From Deltaproteobacteria bacterium (lineage in GTDB: Bacteria > Desulfobacterota > Desulfarculia > Adiutricales > Adiutricaceae), in assembly GCA_031271165.1 (NCBI GenBank), contig JAISWF010000267.1, forward strand, positions 1 through 36,802: 36,802 nt of DNA, written 5' to 3'. A program made the position numbers and the translations under genes. Under the pieces are notes generated by a model that made no database searches, was not told where the DNA came from, and was given only the letters and a program-made list of their open reading frames with translations. Positions 34,273-36,802 of this stretch are shown here, one piece after another (position 1 is the stretch's first letter; each line of letters begins with the position of its first letter).

Positions 34273-34644
34273 TAATAAAAAGGGCGATTTTTTCAGCTTA
34301 AAAAAAAATCTCGGCTATTTTTTCCATAACATCCGCCTCAATCAACGAAAAGCCTCTCTAAACACCCTTTCCTTCAGCCAAAGAGAGAAGTGGCCAAAAG
34401 AAACCAGGGGCAACCGCCCTGGGTTGGCCTGGCTGCTACTGACGATCTAGTTTTTGACCCGTTAACTGTTTTCAAAGCTGACTAACAATCGATAGTTCGG
34501 TTAAATCATGTCTACCAAGCTAAAGTCAAGTAAAAATTGAATTAACAAAATTCACCTGCTCCAGAACCAAAGCCGGGCCACCAATCAAAAACCTTATTTT
34601 TGAGCGACTGTAAAACTGCCGTCCGGCCCAAGGCGGCCGCCGGT

Positions 34645-34679
34645 GACCGTCCAACCGGAGGGCGTGTAGTTGGACGGTC
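34645..34679. repeat. Perfect 11-bp inverted repeat
   Basis: GACCGTCCAAC (34645-34655) and GTTGGACGGTC (34669-34679) are perfect arms with a 13-base loop. No T-run follows on either strand. It may be an RNA hairpin or a repetitive extragenic element. Confidence 0.55.
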
Positions 34680-34893
34680 TGGGACCTAAACCCAGCTAGG
34701 CCAAAGCTAATTTACAACTAAGCGCTCCCTGTAAATATTTAATCATTTATTAAGCCTAATTTGGCAATCAAAAAAATCCGTCCGCCCATAAATGGAGCGA
34801 TTGTCATCAGTATACCACCAAGAGCCTCCTCATTAAAAACATGGGCTGAGATAAGGCGGGGGGATAACCGAGAGCCACAAGCAAAGCCGGTTA

Positions 34894-34922
34894 TTGGGCC
34901 GAGCTGCCTGACAGCGGCCCAA
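34894..34922 (-). terminator. U-less hairpin downstream of the DUF5329 gene
   Basis: TTGGGCC (34894-34900) pairs with GGCCCAA (34916-34922), and GCTG/CAGC extends the stem inward past a two-base bulge. It lies 45 bp after the DUF5329 stop in the direction of that gene. No T-run follows, so termination would have to be factor-dependent; a 3'-end protective hairpin is equally possible. Confidence 0.35.
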
Positions 34923-34966
34923 GAGGGCCGAGGCCAAGCCGAACTTGCTCCCGGCGGCCCGCCAGC

Positions 34967-35335
34967 CTACTGGAGGAGTTCCCGGAAGAAGGGCTGGGCG
35001 GGCTCGTTATCGCCTCCGGGCTTACGGATCAAATAAGGTTTTCCAGAAGCCGATGACCCTGAGGCCACCTGGTCCACAAATTCCTCGGCCGTCGTAATCT
35101 TGTCTTTAGCGCCCCTGAGTTTACGCCGCAGGTGGTTGACAGCCCGCTCCACGTCGTACTCACGACCGTTGCGAATAAAAACCAGAGCGCTCTGAGCCGA
35201 CAAGTCCTCTAGGAACCTCTCAACCCTGGCAGCCTCAGCGGCCGACATCTCGGCGGCCGCACCCGTCGGGGCGGCCAAGAACGCAGCCGTCATCACGGCC
35301 GCACTCACTATGACCACAACCAATGAACGGAACAT
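34967..35335 (-). CDS. DUF5329 family periplasmic protein
   Basis: A 122-residue exported protein. The signal peptide covers about residues 1-28 (hydrophobic VVVIVSAAVMTAAFLAA, then an AAA-type cleavage region). The mature part matches DUF5329: FIRNGREYDVERAVNHLR, then AKDKITTAEEFVDQVAS and SGKPYLIRKPGG. The function of this family is not known. The ATG at 35335 is preceded by an ideal GAGGAG six bases upstream. A small palindrome, ACAACA/TGTTGT (35371-35383), lies 36 bp upstream of the start. Confidence 0.85.
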   Translation of the reverse strand: MFRSLVVVIVSAAVMTAAFLAAPTGAAAEMSAAEAARVERFLEDLSAQSALVFIRNGREYDVERAVNHLRRKLRGAKDKITTAEEFVDQVASGSSASGKPYLIRKPGGDNEPAQPFFRELLQ

Positions 35336-35713
35336 AACAGTCTCCTCGACCGGGCTACGTACCTGGCCTTACAACATTGTTGTCGGTCCGAAGAGATCCG
35401 GCTGAGCCATTAATCCCACCTGACTCTCTGGGCTGGACATCGTATTTTGGACCGGACAAAGAGCTTTTTAAACTTAAATCGAATAATGATCGACTTGTAA
35501 AAAGTCAAATTTTGTGATTTTAACACTATTAATATTCTAAAATTACTAACAAAAAATTTTAGAATTCAGTATTTTGAGGGTTTTTACCTGTTCATCAATA
35601 ATGACGATGTCGCCACCATATTTTGAACTAACAGAGGTGAAAAATTAAAACTACTTATCTTGGAGGTCGGTGCCGATGAAATTTGAGCCAAACAAGCCCC
35701 TCGCTGGCCATCG
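35336..35713. other. Spacer with AT-rich inverted repeat
   Basis: No gene is supported. ATTCTAAAAT (35534-35543) and ATTTTAGAAT (35556-35565) are perfect arms around a 12-base loop, within a markedly AT-rich stretch (about 35455-35600). It is 149 bp beyond the stop of the right-hand minus-strand gene and could act as its 3' hairpin. Confidence 0.45.
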
Positions 35714-36802
35714 TCAACAATCGCTGGGAGATACAGATGGGTTCTTGGAACCGAAAGCCGCCTTGATTTTGGCTCCATTACTGTAAATGGCCAATCCCAG
35801 GTCAATAATCTTAGCCGCCTTGAGCTTAACGATGCCGTGATAGTCTCTGGCCTTTATATCATTTAGGGCCTTTTGGGCCGCCTTGGACAGTGTAGCGTCA
35901 ATATCCTCAACAGATGATGCCGAACTTAAAGTCGCCTCATCCAAGAGCCGATAGACTTCACTCGGTGGCAGTTGAATCTTAGCCTTAGATGCAAAAATTT
36001 GATTTATTTTGGCTAAAGGTAATTTTTTTCTGGCGGCATCAGCCAATAATTTATTTTTTTCATTTTCAGTACGATTTTTTTGCGAATGCTCAAACAATAT
36101 GTTTTTGAGTTCAAATGGATTCATCTTTTTAGTGGCTTCTAAAGCCAGAATATGATTTATTTCGTCAATAGTGAGCTTGTCCATGATCGCAACAGTTAAA
36201 ATATTGTTTTCTTCTTCTTTTGTGAGCGTACTATGCGGACAATACTTGAGCTCAATAATAAGAAAGACTTTCTGTGGCAGCTCTAAACAAAGGTCTAGTC
36301 TTCCTTCGGAACCCGCCAGTTCGGTATAGACATTAAAACCTAAGGTTGTGAGTATTAGCTGAATAAAGGCATGGAAGGTTTTTTCGTTAGTCGTTTTTTG
36401 GTAAAAACTAATGGCCGAAAAAAAATCGCTAAACAGAAAACTGACCTTCTCAGCATCTGAGGCCAGAAAAGCGTCTTTGAACTCTTGGCCTTTTTGTTCA
36501 AGCTTAGCCGATGAATCAAGGTCTAAAATAACGCTAAAAAGATCCTGATTATAGGAAGATTTGACCTCATAGTTGGGGAGTTTAAAAAAATAGTATTCTT
36601 CTTCGCCCTCATCAGTAGTCAAACCTTTGGATTTCAGGAAAGCCTCAGTTGGTCTGGCAATTATATCGATGGTCAAGTAGCCGCTGTGGAAGAGGACCGG
36701 TCCGGGTTGAAGGTCGGCTAGATCTGATTTTTTTATTTCGTCGATGACGTATGATTCCAACTTAGGCTCAATGAAGTCCAGAGGCCTTTTTCGAATCAAG
36801 GC
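35714..36802 (-). CDS. AAA-ATPase-like/PD-(D/E)XK nuclease protein (DUF1703 type), 5' partial
   Basis: Only the C-terminal 360 or so residues are in the window; the frame stays open through the last base, so the gene starts to the right. Residue numbers here count from the TTG at 36799. The end of the AAA-like part is visible (LFHSGYLTI near 37-45, then PNYEVKSSY). The nuclease motif is intact: D169 in GRLDLCLE and E183-L-K185 in IIELKY. The closing family helix (AAQKALNDIKARDYHG) and LGLAIYSNGAKI are present. Between them is an insert (about 200-290) with four related helical units such as LTIDEINHILA and LPLAKINQIFA, which I do not recall from the family. The family is widespread in gut anaerobes and its role is unknown. 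Confidence 0.82.
   Translation of the reverse strand, partial: ALIRKRPLDFIEPKLESYVIDEIKKSDLADLQPGPVLFHSGYLTIDIIARPTEAFLKSKGLTTDEGEEEYYFFKLPNYEVKSSYNQDLFSVILDLDSSAKLEQKGQEFKDAFLASDAEKVSFLFSDFFSAISFYQKTTNEKTFHAFIQLILTTLGFNVYTELAGSEGRLDLCLELPQKVFLIIELKYCPHSTLTKEEENNILTVAIMDKLTIDEINHILALEATKKMNPFELKNILFEHSQKNRTENEKNKLLADAARKKLPLAKINQIFASKAKIQLPPSEVYRLLDEATLSSASSVEDIDATLSKAAQKALNDIKARDYHGIVKLKAAKIIDLGLAIYSNGAKIKAAFGSKNPSVSPSDC

Larger units (their letters stand above)
33893..34966. other. Long noncoding spacer upstream of the coiled-coil gene
   Basis: Two plus-strand open frames of about 90-108 codons lie here (34124-34450 and 34761-35036), but they lack ribosome sites and family resemblance, and the second overlaps the end of the minus-strand DUF5329 gene, so I reject both. 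AGCCCT/AGGGCT (33949-33963) forms a short hairpin in the coiled-coil gene leader. The promoter candidate and two hairpins are listed separately. Confidence 0.5.

Noticed and set aside
34124-34450. Plus-strand open frame of about 108 codons
   Set aside because: No ribosome site or family resemblance; it lies antisense across the minus-strand promoter candidate.
34761-35036. Plus-strand open frame of about 91 codons with TTG start
   Set aside because: It overlaps the 3' end of the well-supported DUF5329 gene on the other strand and lacks a ribosome site.

Overview
The window looks like chromosomal DNA of a motile, Gram-negative, probably anaerobic deltaproteobacterium (Desulfobacterota; the gene set is reminiscent of Desulfarculales or gut-associated Adiutrix-like lineages). 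This placement is an inference from gene families: an Aquifex-type aconitase beside an NADP-type isocitrate dehydrogenase, a DHH phosphoesterase, PBP1C, CobS, and an OmpA/Ras-GTPase cluster. Genes are GC-rich with many GGCC words; several spacers are long and AT-rich. I see no rRNA, tRNA, CRISPR array, prophage or intact insertion sequence.

Layout. 1-957 is an AT-rich spacer with a degenerate repeat at the left edge, palindromes and a strong hairpin. From 958 to 27970 nearly all genes are on the plus strand: topA, a HIT protein, motA-motB, a DHH phosphoesterase, glgA followed 1 nt later by a soluble multi-GAF histidine kinase, a membrane-anchored calcineurin-like phosphoesterase, a Sel1-repeat protein overlapping an OmpR-type regulator, and an exported SagB-like nitroreductase. 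One minus-strand gene (16295-16801) encodes a GcvH-like protein with no lysine at the expected lipoylation site and an extremely acidic tail. Then come cobS, icd, an Aquifex-type aconitase gene, fabD, a decayed minus-strand gene, and pbpC overlapping recG.

From 28150 to the right end all genes are on the minus strand. In transcription order the left part reads: coiled-coil protein, a 945-residue inner-membrane protein with a cytosolic longin/roadblock-like region and a periplasmic OmpA-like domain, a Ras/Rab-like small GTPase, and a diguanylate cyclase with a PAS-like N-terminus. I regard this four-gene set as the most interesting system here: it looks built to couple a cytosolic GTPase switch and c-di-GMP output to a peptidoglycan-anchored transmembrane protein. 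Further right are a DUF5329 periplasmic protein and the C-terminal part of a DUF1703-type AAA/PD-(D/E)XK protein cut by the window edge.

How the genes fit together: MotAB, the GGDEF protein and the GTPase cluster point to surface motility or polarity control; icd and aconitase form the citrate-to-2-oxoglutarate branch; PBP1C, the metallophosphoesterase and the OmpA-domain proteins concern the envelope; TopA and RecG concern DNA topology and repair, and both carry unusual basic C-terminal tails. Intrinsic terminators are seen at 16219-16263 (strong, bidirectional) and 27988-28017 (between convergent genes), with weaker candidates elsewhere.
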